Positions 9,001-17,882 of a stretch of 41,601 bases of DNA are shown here, one piece after another (within the stretch, counting starts at the first letter, position 1; every line of letters begins with the position of its first letter). The notes under the pieces were generated by a model that saw only the letters and a program-made list of their open reading frames with translations, ran no database searches and had not been told where the DNA came from. This DNA comes from an uncultured bacterium (GTDB lineage Bacteria > Bacillota > Clostridia > Oscillospirales > Oscillospiraceae), in assembly GCA_946548895.1 (NCBI GenBank), contig CAMNQF010000031.1, positions 1-41,601 on the forward strand, read 5' to 3'. Position numbers and translations under genes: made by a program.

Positions 9001-9020
9001 ATTAATATCTCCTTATGTCG

Positions 9021-9099
9021 GGGCGCACATTTTGCGCCCAAATAATAGCGGCCGCAGGCCGCCCCAACCGCGAGCCCAGCGCGAGCGGGTCGCGGTTGG
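9021..9099. repeat. Two palindromes upstream of the phosphorylase gene
   Basis: GGGCGCA/TGCGCCC (9021-9027 and 9033-9039, 5-base loop) is followed by CCAACCGCGA/TCGCGGTTGG (9064-9073 and 9090-9099), whose 16-base loop contains a further CCC/GGG pairing. The first hairpin lies 7 bases before the phosphorylase ribosome binding site. The stretch 9040-9170 is otherwise non-coding. It resembles dispersed REP-like intergenic palindromes; with one copy visible that cannot be proved here. Confidence 0.55.
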
Positions 9100-9171
9100 A
9101 AGCGAGGAGCAAGGGAGCGGCATGAGGAATACCCGGCAGGGTGTTCCGAATGAAGCGGACTTTGAGACGAG

Positions 9172-11835
9172 CTAATGGGCGTCTGCCCAGGTGCGCCCTG
9201 CCTTGGCGTCGGCAATCAGCGGCACCGACAGCGCCGCCACCCCCTCCATCTCCTCCTGGAGCAGGGCCTTCACCCGTTCCGCCTCGTGTTCGGGGCACTC
9301 CACGATCAGCTCGTCGTGGACTTGCAGGACAAGCCGCGCCTCCAGCCCCTCGGCCCGCAGGCGGGCGTCCACCTTGATCATGGCCAGCTTGATGATGTCC
9401 GCCGCCGTGCCCTGAATGGGCATATTCAGCGCCACCCGCTCGCCGAAGGACCGGGTGTTGAAGTTGGAGCTCTTCAGCTCCGGCAGCCAGCGGCGGCGTC
9501 CATACATCGTGGACACATAGCCGTCCTCCCGGCCCTGCTCCACCACCCGGTCCATATAGGCCCGGACGCCGGAATAGTGCTCGAAATACTTCTCCATATA
9601 CTCCTTGGCCTGGGGGACGGACACGTGGATGTCCTCCGACAGGGAGAAGGCAGAGATGCCGTACACGATGCCGAAGTTGACGGCCTTCGCCGCCCGGCGC
9701 AGCTCGGGGGGCACCTGGTCCTGGGGGAGCCCGAACACCTGGGAGGCGGTGACGGTGTGGATGTCCACCCCGGAGTTGAAGCCGCCGATCATGGCCTGAT
9801 CCCCGGACATATGGGCCAGCAGCCGCAGCTCGATCTGGGAGTAGTCCGCGTCCACCAGCACCCGCCCCCTGGGGGCCACGAACATCTTGCGCATCTCCGC
9901 CCCCAGGGAGGTGCGCACGGGGATATTCTGCAAATTGGGCTCGGTGGAGGACAGCCGCCCGGTGGCGGTGACGGTGTTCTGGAAGCTGGTGTGAACGCGG
10001 CCGTCGGCGGCGATGACCTTGCCCAGCCCCTCCACATAGGTGGAGTTGAGCTTGGTGAGCTGGCGGTAGTCCAGCACACGGCCCACGATGTCGTGGCGCG
10101 GCCGCAGCTTTTCCAGCACGTCCACGTTGGTGGACCAGCCGGTTTTGGTCTTTTTCACCGGGGGCAGGCCTAGCTTGTCGAAGAGGATATGGCCCAGCTG
10201 CTTGGGGGACAGGATGTTGAACTCCTCCCCGGCCAGGGCGTAGATCTCCTCCTTCAGGGCGTCGATGCCCAGCTGGAGCTGCCTGCCGAAGCCGGCCAGG
10301 GCCTGGCCGTCCACCAGCACCCCGGCCTTCTCCATCCGGGCCAGCACCGGGCACAGGGGCAGCTCAATGTCCGTGAGGACGGGCAGCAGGCCGAATTCCT
10401 CCAGCTTGGGCCTGAACAGGCCGAGGAGCGCCTCGATCCACGCCGCGTCCTCATACCAGGCGGCCTGGGCCTTCAGCCCGTCATCCAGCAGGGAGAAGGC
10501 CTCCTCTTCCTGATACGCGGCGCCCTGTTCCACTTCCTGTTTGAAATAGGACGCCGCCAGCTTTCGAATCTCGTAGCTCCCCGCCGTGGGGTCCAGCAGG
10601 TAGGCGGCCAGCTCGGTGTCGAACACAAAGCCCGCCGGCTCAATGCCCTCGTCCAGCAGGGCGCGGCACAGCTCCTTGACCCCATGGGCCGCCTTTTTCA
10701 CCCCGGGGCCGAACAGCGCCGCCAGCAGGGCGCGGTAGTCCCCCTCGTAGCGTCCGGCCCGGATGTCGTAGAGATACGCCTGGCCGCCGTCCCCGCTGAG
10801 GGACACCGCCACCCCCGCCAGCTCGGGCAGGGGCAGCACCACGACGCAGTCCGCCGCCTCCCACCTGGAGCGGGCCTCCTGAAAGTCCCGCTCCGCGGCC
10901 ACCTCCACCACGTCCACCCGGACCTCCGCCGGCTCCGGCCCGGGGGCGGCGGGCGCGGGGCCGGGGGTGAGCTTCAGCTTGTCGATGAGCTTGCTGAACT
11001 CCAGCTCCAGCAGCTTTTGGTACAATGCCGGCTGGTTGAAGGGCTTGCGGGCCGCGTCCGCCGGGTCGAAGCCCATGGGCGCGTCGGTGCGGATGACGGC
11101 CAGCTCATAGCTCAGGCGGGCGTCCCCCTCCCCCTCGGCCAGTTTTTTGATGACGCCGGGTTTGGCGTCAATATCGGGCAGCTTTTCATAGATGGCGTCC
11201 ACCGTCCGGTATTGCTGGATCAGGGCCATGGCGGTCTTTTCCCCCACCCCCTTCACGCCGGGGTAGTTGTCGGAGGAATCTCCCATCAGCGCCTTCAGGT
11301 CGATCATGTGGATGGGGTCGAAGCCGTAGGACTCCCGGAACTCCTCCGGGGTCACGTTCCGGGTGGTGGTCTGGCCCATGCGGGTGGACACTAGCTTGAC
11401 GGTGGTGCGCCCGTCGACCAGCTGCAGGGCGTCCTTATCCCCGGTGACGATGACGGTGTCCCCCCCCTGCGCCCCGTTCACCCGGGCCATGGTGCCCAGC
11501 AGGTCGTCCGCCTCCCAGCCCTCCAGCTCGTACCGGCGGATGTTCATGGCGTCCAGCACCTCCTTCAGCACCGGCATCTGGACGGCCAGCTCCTCCGGCA
11601 TCCCCTTCCGCTGGGCCTTGTACGCGGCGAAGGCCTTGTGCCGGAAGGTGGGGGCCCGCATATCGAAGGCCACCGCCAGCCCCTCCGGCCGCTCCTCGTC
11701 CAGCAGCTTGAACAGGATGTTCAGAAAGCCGAAGATGGCGTTGGTGGGCAGCCCCTCCCGGGTGGTCAGGTTCTGGCTGACGCCGTAAAAGGCCCGGTTG
11801 ACGATGGAATTGCCGTCGATGACCATAAGCTTCAT
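9172..11835 (-). CDS. polA: DNA polymerase I
   Basis: 887 residues. N-terminal 5'-3' exonuclease with MVIDGNSIVNRAFYG and WEADDLLGTMAR; middle 3'-5' exonuclease-like domain; C-terminal polymerase with motif A DADYSQIELR (about residue 662), motif B RRAAKAVNFGIVYG (about 713-726) and motif C QVHDELIVE (H840-D841-E842). The proofreading domain lacks the acidic DxE of Exo I (VVVLPLPELAG instead) and the Exo II aspartate, so proofreading is probably lost, as in Bacillus Pol I. Start ATG 11835 has GAGG about 10 bases upstream; a GTG three codons earlier is too close to any binding site. Confidence 0.95.
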   Translation of the reverse strand: MKLMVIDGNSIVNRAFYGVSQNLTTREGLPTNAIFGFLNILFKLLDEERPEGLAVAFDMRAPTFRHKAFAAYKAQRKGMPEELAVQMPVLKEVLDAMNIRRYELEGWEADDLLGTMARVNGAQGGDTVIVTGDKDALQLVDGRTTVKLVSTRMGQTTTRNVTPEEFRESYGFDPIHMIDLKALMGDSSDNYPGVKGVGEKTAMALIQQYRTVDAIYEKLPDIDAKPGVIKKLAEGEGDARLSYELAVIRTDAPMGFDPADAARKPFNQPALYQKLLELEFSKLIDKLKLTPGPAPAAPGPEPAEVRVDVVEVAAERDFQEARSRWEAADCVVVLPLPELAGVAVSLSGDGGQAYLYDIRAGRYEGDYRALLAALFGPGVKKAAHGVKELCRALLDEGIEPAGFVFDTELAAYLLDPTAGSYEIRKLAASYFKQEVEQGAAYQEEEAFSLLDDGLKAQAAWYEDAAWIEALLGLFRPKLEEFGLLPVLTDIELPLCPVLARMEKAGVLVDGQALAGFGRQLQLGIDALKEEIYALAGEEFNILSPKQLGHILFDKLGLPPVKKTKTGWSTNVDVLEKLRPRHDIVGRVLDYRQLTKLNSTYVEGLGKVIAADGRVHTSFQNTVTATGRLSSTEPNLQNIPVRTSLGAEMRKMFVAPRGRVLVDADYSQIELRLLAHMSGDQAMIGGFNSGVDIHTVTASQVFGLPQDQVPPELRRAAKAVNFGIVYGISAFSLSEDIHVSVPQAKEYMEKYFEHYSGVRAYMDRVVEQGREDGYVSTMYGRRRWLPELKSSNFNTRSFGERVALNMPIQGTAADIIKLAMIKVDARLRAEGLEARLVLQVHDELIVECPEHEAERVKALLQEEMEGVAALSVPLIADAKAGRTWADAH

Positions 11836-11868
11836 GGGGAACACCTCGCGTCGTCATAAGAATGATAT

Positions 11869-11897
11869 AGTATACCACTTTTCCGGGCCGGAAGCAA
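11869..11897 (-). promoter_or_regulatory. sigma-A promoter of polA
   Basis: Minus strand: TTGCTT (11897-11892), 17-base spacer, TATACT (11874-11869); expected start near 11862, giving a leader of about 27 bases before the polA ATG. Confidence 0.75.
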
Positions 11898-11906
11898 GCG
11901 GAACGG

Positions 11907-11934
11907 GGCACGGCCTCTTTTTGGCCCAAGTGCC
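11907..11934. terminator. Possible weak hairpin between the STAND gene and polA
   Basis: GGCAC-GGCC (11907-11915) pairs with GGCC-(CAA)-GTGCC (11923-11934) around TCTTTTT, with a 3-base bulge. It lies between the stop of the STAND ATPase gene and the polA promoter. No proper T tract follows on the minus strand, so termination is doubtful. Confidence 0.3.
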
Positions 11935-12000
11935 GCTGGCTGAAATTGCCTGAATGCCAATCAAAACGCTGTTCTTCGCGGCGGCTTTTTCCAGCCCCGC

Positions 12001-15000
12001 TCACCGTGCGGATGGAGTCTCGCGGGCGGCGCGCCGCTTTTCCACGTAGGCTGCCGCCTGGGCGCCCGTCGCGCCCTCACCCAGCTCCCGCATCGCCTGG
12101 AACGTCAGGTACATTAAATCGCTCTGCGCGCGCTTTCGCCTGACAGTGATCTGGTCAATGACCCGGTCTATGGCGGCCTGCTCCTCCTCCGAAACGGGTT
12201 CCAGCGCATACAGCTCCCCGGCCAGCTCCTCCATCGTCCTCTCGCCGCCCTCCGTCAGCGCGGCAACCTGTTCCCGCACGGCATCCAGATAGCGGGAAAA
12301 CCACTTGCGCTCCGCGGGGCGGTCATGGAGCAGTGCCAGCCATGCTTGACGGTCGAACCGCCAAGCGTTCGCCGCCTTTTCCTCCCGCCAGGAGAGGGAT
12401 TCCTGCGCCGTCTCCAGAAGGCGCTTGCGGTAAAGGGCCGCTTCCGCCGCCTGCCGTTCCATCCATGCGGGGTCTTTGGTATATTCGTAGTAGTGCTGGA
12501 AAAGCCGGCCGCCCCATTCCATCAGCCAAATCCAGTCCAGCTGGCGCGGACCGTTCGCGCCTCCCTCCCGGTCGCGGTCGGCCACCGCCTGTTCGTACAG
12601 GCGGAGCGCAAACTCCAGCCGCTCTTGTGTGAGCTCTTTTTCCATATAAAGGATACTTTGTATCGTCCCGAGCAGCCAGACGCTGCACTTTGCCCCGTCG
12701 CCCGCCTCACGGTAGGCCTCCGCCAAGGCAGCACCCAGGTCGTTGATCCGCCGCGTGAGCGCCTCCCTCTCGGCGGGATCCTCCAGCGTGCCGCAGATGC
12801 CTCTGGCCGTCTCTTCCCCGGCGCGGAGAAGTTCAATACGGCGTTCCAGTGCGCTGTCCCTTGGCTGCGCGGCGAGCAGCCGCTCCAGCAGGCGGAACAG
12901 CCAGATCCGCAGCACGGTTTTGTCCGCGCCGCTGCCCAGCGATTTAGTGAGCGCCTGCAAGCGTTTGACCGCGTGCCGGGCGCCCGCCTCCGCCGCCTGC
13001 CCGCCGCCAAAGCTGTCGGCAAGGGCGCACAGTCCGCCCAAGTAAAATCGGAGGAAGGGTTCTTTTTTGGACTGCGGCGTTTCGCGCCAGGCCAGCGCCC
13101 GGGGCAGAAGCGCGGCTGGCGGCGCCTTCTCATCCCGGAGCGCGGCAATCAGTTCAGCCGTCAGGTCGAGCAGGCACAGGCTGTCAGGGTTCCCGTCTGG
13201 GTTCCGCTCCCCGGCGGCGGCCAGCGCACCGGACAGGTCCCCGCGCAGGGCGAGGGCCAGCGCCAGACGCGCCGCGGCGTAGTTTTGGCCAGCCGGCCAG
13301 TTTTGGGCTTTCACCCGTGCCAGCACCTGCCGCAGCCAGCCCGGTTCCAGCAAAAGCTCAAATCCCAGTTCCGGGCAGCGGTGGCTGTCGGTGGCCTCCA
13401 GGCTAGCCGCGGCAAAGAGGCGCTGCTCACACTCATCAAGCGCGCCCTTTTCCTCCAGCTTTACAAACGCGCCCAGAATGGAGCGCACCAGGTTCTGCGG
13501 CAGGTGCTGGCCGGCGGCCTGTTCCCAGTAAAAGCGAAGCGCCGAGAGCAATTCGCGGTACAGCTCGGGCCAGAAGCCGGCGTCCCAATCCATGAGGGCG
13601 GTATCCGTCAGCGCCTGCAGATGGGGAAGGGCCCGGTCCATATACGTCGGATCCTTCCGCATCCACGCGCGGATTGACAGGCCATGGCAATATCGGAGCA
13701 GGGCGGTTTTCTCCTCCCGGGCGCCGCCGAGCAGAACCGCATTGCAGGTCTCTTCCGGCCAGAAACGGTCGGTGCCGTCGAGGATTTCGGGCACGCCGTC
13801 CTCATTTCCCGCCATGAGGAGCAATTCCGCGGAGAGAATCCGCATCTCGCTGCGCAGCTTGTCGTCCCGGGCGGGCAGAGGCTCCTGCCCGTCCCCTGTT
13901 CCGTCCAGCAGGCCGACCGCCAGCCTGATATAGCCTGTCCCGCCGCCGGCGCCGCCCTTGTTGTGCAGAATGACCCGGGCCTCCATCAGATAGCAGCGCA
14001 CGGCCAGGCGGCGGAATTCCAGCGTCCGCTTCCGCTGGATGATCTGCTCCCTGTCCATACCGTCAAGGAGGCCGCGAATTTTTGGGGTCAGCGTTTCGGC
14101 CGCCCCGAAGGACTGCCGGCGGTACAGGATTTCCGCCAGATCAAGCAGCGCCGCCGTGCCGTTCCACCGCATAGAGAACAAGTTGACCGCCGTCTGCGCG
14201 GAGGCGCACTCCAAAAGCTTGTCTCCCGCCTCGCGGAACTCCTCCTGGGGAAGATGGCACTGGTCGATGTACCGCACTTTTTCCAGCAGCGTCCAGCACA
14301 GCTCCGAAAAGGCGCTGTAATAATCGGAACGCGCGTCCAGCGCGGTGTACTCGCGCTCAAGATATTGAAAATCAGCCCGCTGCTCGTCCAGGTGCCGCCA
14401 GGGGTATTCCCAGCAGCCGGTGTACTTCCGGGGGTTTTGGGCGCTTTTGCGGCGCATGATACGCTTATACCGTGCGCTCAGGATCCCGAGCATCGTCTTC
14501 TCGGGGAGCTGGCCGGCGCCCACGTCTTCCACAAGCGCGTCGAAAACCTGTATCGCTTCATCCAATACCTTCGGCGCGTCGCAGAGGAGATCCTGATCCC
14601 CGGACTTCTCCATCGCGTCATAGAGGGACACGCACACCTGACCCAGCAGATGCCGCCAATAGGTTGCGGGGAAATACCTCACCTTCTGCCGGCAGATTTC
14701 CCGCGCCTCGCGCAGGTACGCAACGGCGTATTGATTTTTCAGCCCCGGCGTTTTGGCGGCCAGGGCCTCCACATACGCCCGGGCGGCCTCCAGGCTGCCG
14801 GAGTATTCCTGCGGGAATTTCAGGCGTTTCAGCGCCTCGTTCATCAGGTTGACGCCGTCGGTATACCTGCCCAGCCGGATCAGGCAGTGCGCCAGATACG
14901 ACTGCCATTTTGCCGCCTCCGGGGAACTTTCCTTCAGTGGTTCCAGGTACTCCCGCATACGCAGCAGGTGGGCCCCCCGTTCGCCGCCGGGCGTACTGTC

Positions 15001-17487
15001 GAGCCGCACAAGCAGTTCAGCCCAGCCGCAGGCGGCGTCCGGCTCGCCGAACTCGGAGAACGCGCCGCCCCAGCCCTCCTGCCCGCAGACGTCCCGGATG
15101 GTTTTCGTCAACTCCAGCGCCTCTTGCCACAGGGGAGAAAAACGCTCCTGCCTCAGCGCCTGTACGCACAGCCCGAACACTTTCCGCCACGCGCCGCGGT
15201 CCATGGGCCGGAGCTGCCGGTGGGCCTCCACCGTTTTGCGCCAGGCCGCGCAGTAGGGCCGGGGGTCCAGCTCCCAGTAAAGCGCCGCGAGCTCAATCCT
15301 GCCGGCCGGCGCGCGCCGCGCGGCGGGCGCGTCCCTGTCCGGGGAGAGGATGGCGAGCAGCGGACGGATCTTTTCAAACTGGGGCAGGTCGGCCGTGGCC
15401 GCCAATTCCAGCAGCGACAGCAGTGTGCCGGCCTGCCCGTCGTCCGCCCCCCGGGCGAGCGCCGTCAGGTAGCCCCCGCTGTCCTGCGCCAGCATAGTCC
15501 GAAACGTCTCCCAGAGCGGCGCCGGGGGCGTTTCCCGCGCCCGCCCCTCCTCCGGCGTGAGGCAGCGCAGCCCGGCGGGCACATCATCCGCCTGCCAGGC
15601 ATAGTAGAGGCGCCGCTCCGGCGCGCCGCCGGCCGACTCGCAGTGCCGCAGCAGCAGGGCGCAGTTGTGCCGGAACGCCGTCGGGCCCATATGGGAAATC
15701 AGGTTTTCCCGGAGCAGGCGGTGCTTGAAGTTCCACACGCCCTGGCCCGATTCGCCGAAGGAATCGTATAAATAGCAAAAAAGGTGCTCCATAAATACAG
15801 GGGGGAACGTTTTGCCCTGTTCGGCCAGCACCTGCCCCAATTCTTCCAGGGACAGGCCGTCCCGGGAGGCCGCCAGCAGCTCCAGCACCTCCATCGGGGA
15901 TGCCAGCGCCTCCTGCCGCGGGGGCATACGCTCCATCCGGGCCGCCAGCTTTTCCGCCGCCGAGCGCAGAAAGAGCACCGTCATCTCGCCGGTATCCTCC
16001 GGCATGGACTGAATCTCCCGGCACATATACAGGGACAGCCCCTCCATGCCGGGGGACAGCGCCTCCGCCCGCTCAAACTCGTGCTGGTCCATCATGAACA
16101 GCCGCTGTAAAAGCAGGGACAGGTGGAACGGGTTCCTCGCCCGGGGCTGCGCGCGCAGGCACCGCATAACCTTTGCGTCCAGTTTCTTGCCCCGGCGGGC
16201 GGCATGGTTCTGGATCATCGTGTTCAATTCCATATTTGTCAGGGGCGGGAGGTTTTGCCGGTTAAACGCCTCGCCAAGCGCGTCCCCGTACCGGTCCGCG
16301 AACTCCGCGGAGGAGGAGATGGCAAGGCCGTGCCAGTAGTATTCCTTTCCGCCACGGATCATGCGGCTGGCCAGCCAGCGCAGCACGGGCACGATATCCC
16401 CGTCCATCTGGTCAACGCCGTCGATCAGCACCGCCCAGTCGCAGGGCTGCTTCCTCGCGAGCATATCGTGCAGCTGAACGCGCACAGACTCGCCGCCCCG
16501 CCCGCCAAGACCGCACGCCCCGGGGGATGGCTCCGGCATAAACGTCCGCAGCCACGTCAGCAGCGCGAGGAGGAATGTGGACACCCCTGAGCAGCCTTCG
16601 TTGCCGCCGAAGTACAAAAAGATATGGGCGCCGGCCGCCTGTCCCTCCGCCGCGATTTTGGACATGACCGCGCTCTTTCCGGATCCGCCCTCGCCCACAA
16701 ACCAGAACGCCTTCCGGCCGGTGAGCGCGGAGGGGCCCGCCTCCCGGTCGGGCACGCGGCTGACATAGGTGGCGAGGTAGCGTTCCTTTGTCAGCCCGGC
16801 ATTTTGCAGCACGAGGCCGGCCGGGCTTTGCGGGGCGGTCCGGCCGCCGAGGTCATGGGCGATCATGGCCCAGAGGGCTTCGGTCAGCCGCTCCTCAAAG
16901 CGGCCCAGCCCGGCGGCGCTCCGGCGCTTGTCGTCCCAGACGGCGGTGTACTCCAGAATCACCGCGTCCTCCCTGGCCCGGATTTCTTCCTTGAGCTTGG
17001 ACAGCTTTCCGGCGTGGCGGGAACTCTCGGCCGCATAGATTGGGCGCTGGTCGTCCGGGACCTCCTGGGGGAACGCCTCATCGCGGAAGCAGAAAACGCA
17101 TTTGTCCAGCTTGTCCCGGCTCAGCGCGCCATAGAGGATCTCCATCTGGGTAATGCTGGCCTCCCCGCCGCACCAGGACAGGATGCGGCTGTCGCCCGTA
17201 TCCTCCACCACTTTGCGGTCGGGGATCCAGCCGTAGCGGTTTCCAAGCAAAACAATCATGTAGGGCTTGCATCGGTCGATGCTGTCAATGCACGCCTCAA
17301 TGACGAACTGGCCGCTCTCCTCCTCGGACAGCTGGCTGGTGTCCACACCCCAGCGCAGGTCGAGCTCCTGCACATCCTCGCCATAGGCGGCAAGCCGCCG
17401 GCGCAGCGCCGGGAAAACGCGCTGATGCAGGATATCCCGCTCCGCCTGCATATCCTTGAAGGTGCTGGAAATAAAAATAGATTTCAT
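12001..17487 (-). CDS. STAND ATPase: DUF4062-like domain, NACHT-type P-loop, long helical-repeat arm
   Basis: 1828 residues. Residues 1-95 (start MKSIFISSTFKDMQAERDIL; then LDLRWGVDTSQ and PYMIVLLGNRYGWIP) match the domain that opens TEP1, NWD1 and NPHP3 and bacterial DUF4062 proteins. A P-loop GEGGSGKS (265-272) and Walker B WAVLIDGVDQMD (351-362) define a NACHT-type NTPase, followed by RNPFHLSLLLQRL (451-463) and a predicted winged-helix stretch. The remaining about 1200 residues are helical with TPR-like segments such as WQSYLAHCLIRLGRYTDGV. No membrane segment. ATG 17487 has GGAGG 10 bases upstream; the frame opens at 17769 but the extension is non-coding leader. Role unknown; STAND proteins of this plan are often ligand-triggered switches, including antiviral sensors, and DUF4062 would be the effector or signalling part. 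No partner gene is adjacent. Confidence 0.88.
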   Translation of the reverse strand: MKSIFISSTFKDMQAERDILHQRVFPALRRRLAAYGEDVQELDLRWGVDTSQLSEEESGQFVIEACIDSIDRCKPYMIVLLGNRYGWIPDRKVVEDTGDSRILSWCGGEASITQMEILYGALSRDKLDKCVFCFRDEAFPQEVPDDQRPIYAAESSRHAGKLSKLKEEIRAREDAVILEYTAVWDDKRRSAAGLGRFEERLTEALWAMIAHDLGGRTAPQSPAGLVLQNAGLTKERYLATYVSRVPDREAGPSALTGRKAFWFVGEGGSGKSAVMSKIAAEGQAAGAHIFLYFGGNEGCSGVSTFLLALLTWLRTFMPEPSPGACGLGGRGGESVRVQLHDMLARKQPCDWAVLIDGVDQMDGDIVPVLRWLASRMIRGGKEYYWHGLAISSSAEFADRYGDALGEAFNRQNLPPLTNMELNTMIQNHAARRGKKLDAKVMRCLRAQPRARNPFHLSLLLQRLFMMDQHEFERAEALSPGMEGLSLYMCREIQSMPEDTGEMTVLFLRSAAEKLAARMERMPPRQEALASPMEVLELLAASRDGLSLEELGQVLAEQGKTFPPVFMEHLFCYLYDSFGESGQGVWNFKHRLLRENLISHMGPTAFRHNCALLLRHCESAGGAPERRLYYAWQADDVPAGLRCLTPEEGRARETPPAPLWETFRTMLAQDSGGYLTALARGADDGQAGTLLSLLELAATADLPQFEKIRPLLAILSPDRDAPAARRAPAGRIELAALYWELDPRPYCAAWRKTVEAHRQLRPMDRGAWRKVFGLCVQALRQERFSPLWQEALELTKTIRDVCGQEGWGGAFSEFGEPDAACGWAELLVRLDSTPGGERGAHLLRMREYLEPLKESSPEAAKWQSYLAHCLIRLGRYTDGVNLMNEALKRLKFPQEYSGSLEAARAYVEALAAKTPGLKNQYAVAYLREAREICRQKVRYFPATYWRHLLGQVCVSLYDAMEKSGDQDLLCDAPKVLDEAIQVFDALVEDVGAGQLPEKTMLGILSARYKRIMRRKSAQNPRKYTGCWEYPWRHLDEQRADFQYLEREYTALDARSDYYSAFSELCWTLLEKVRYIDQCHLPQEEFREAGDKLLECASAQTAVNLFSMRWNGTAALLDLAEILYRRQSFGAAETLTPKIRGLLDGMDREQIIQRKRTLEFRRLAVRCYLMEARVILHNKGGAGGGTGYIRLAVGLLDGTGDGQEPLPARDDKLRSEMRILSAELLLMAGNEDGVPEILDGTDRFWPEETCNAVLLGGAREEKTALLRYCHGLSIRAWMRKDPTYMDRALPHLQALTDTALMDWDAGFWPELYRELLSALRFYWEQAAGQHLPQNLVRSILGAFVKLEEKGALDECEQRLFAAASLEATDSHRCPELGFELLLEPGWLRQVLARVKAQNWPAGQNYAAARLALALALRGDLSGALAAAGERNPDGNPDSLCLLDLTAELIAALRDEKAPPAALLPRALAWRETPQSKKEPFLRFYLGGLCALADSFGGGQAAEAGARHAVKRLQALTKSLGSGADKTVLRIWLFRLLERLLAAQPRDSALERRIELLRAGEETARGICGTLEDPAEREALTRRINDLGAALAEAYREAGDGAKCSVWLLGTIQSILYMEKELTQERLEFALRLYEQAVADRDREGGANGPRQLDWIWLMEWGGRLFQHYYEYTKDPAWMERQAAEAALYRKRLLETAQESLSWREEKAANAWRFDRQAWLALLHDRPAERKWFSRYLDAVREQVAALTEGGERTMEELAGELYALEPVSEEEQAAIDRVIDQITVRRKRAQSDLMYLTFQAMRELGEGATGAQAAAYVEKRRAARETPSAR

Positions 17488-17620
17488 GGGCTTTTTTCCT
17501 CCGTCTCGTCCAGTTTGTAAGGAAGCGGATCCAGCGCGCGCGCAACCTGTGAACCTCGCCAAACGGCCGCGGGGATCCCCCGGCGTGATGCCCTCGCGAA
17601 TCAGGGCGGCTGCCGCGTAT

Positions 17621-17650
17621 CGCCGCCCCATCCTCTGGGGTGGGGCGGCG
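17621..17650 (-). promoter_or_regulatory. GC-rich hairpin in the STAND gene leader
   Basis: CGCCGCCCCA (17621-17630) and TGGGGCGGCG (17641-17650) are perfectly complementary around a 10-base loop. The hairpin lies at the start of an approximately 185-base untranslated leader between the predicted promoter (17678-17706) and the ATG at 17487. No T tract follows, so it is not a plain terminator; a protein-binding site or a stabilising 5' hairpin are possible. The remaining leader contains GGGGATCCCC and no recognised riboswitch. Confidence 0.5.
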
Positions 17651-17677
17651 GAGCGCGGCAGTGAAAATGCCAGTAAA

Positions 17678-17706
17678 ATCATAGCATAGCGGCAGGTGAA
17701 AGGCAA
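17678..17706 (-). promoter_or_regulatory. Predicted promoter of the STAND ATPase gene
   Basis: Minus strand: TTGCCT (17706-17701), 17-base spacer, TATGAT (17683-17678). Start expected near 17671, about 185 bases upstream of the coding start. It is divergent from, and about 105 bases away from, the tetR promoter, so the TetR operators are not expected to cover it. Confidence 0.65.
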
Positions 17707-17809
17707 CCGCCCAGCCGCGGCAAGCGCGTTTCTGATGTGCGCACTCCTCCTCAAGATGGGGCAGCGCAAGAATGAAATGCGGCGGGGCAGATTTGTTTAC
17801 AAATAATTC

Positions 17810-17855
17810 ATTGACTTCCTGGTCAACGAAGCGTATAGTTGACCAGGAAGTCAAT
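17810..17855. promoter_or_regulatory. Doubled TetR-type operator overlapping the tetR promoter
   Basis: Two 18-bp arms (17810-17827 and 17838-17855) are perfect inverted copies separated by 10 bases. Each arm is itself a palindrome, TTGAC-N6-GTCAA (17811-17826 and 17839-17854), the form expected for a TetR-dimer operator. On the plus strand the first half-site is the -35 box TTGACT (17811-17816) and 17 bases later TATAGT (17834-17839) is the -10 box, touching the second operator. Repressor bound at both sites would block this promoter, giving autoregulation of tetR and the antiporter. Confidence 0.85.
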
Positions 17856-17882
17856 TATATTGGCGGTCAAAATTGCGGCACT

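Noticed and set aside
13684-15771. 695-codon plus-strand frame antisense to the STAND gene
   Set aside because: It has no domain or ribosome binding site and is explained by GC-rich codon bias of the minus-strand gene; the same holds for long shadow frames opposite polA, fhs, trkA, asd, ilvD and the kinase.
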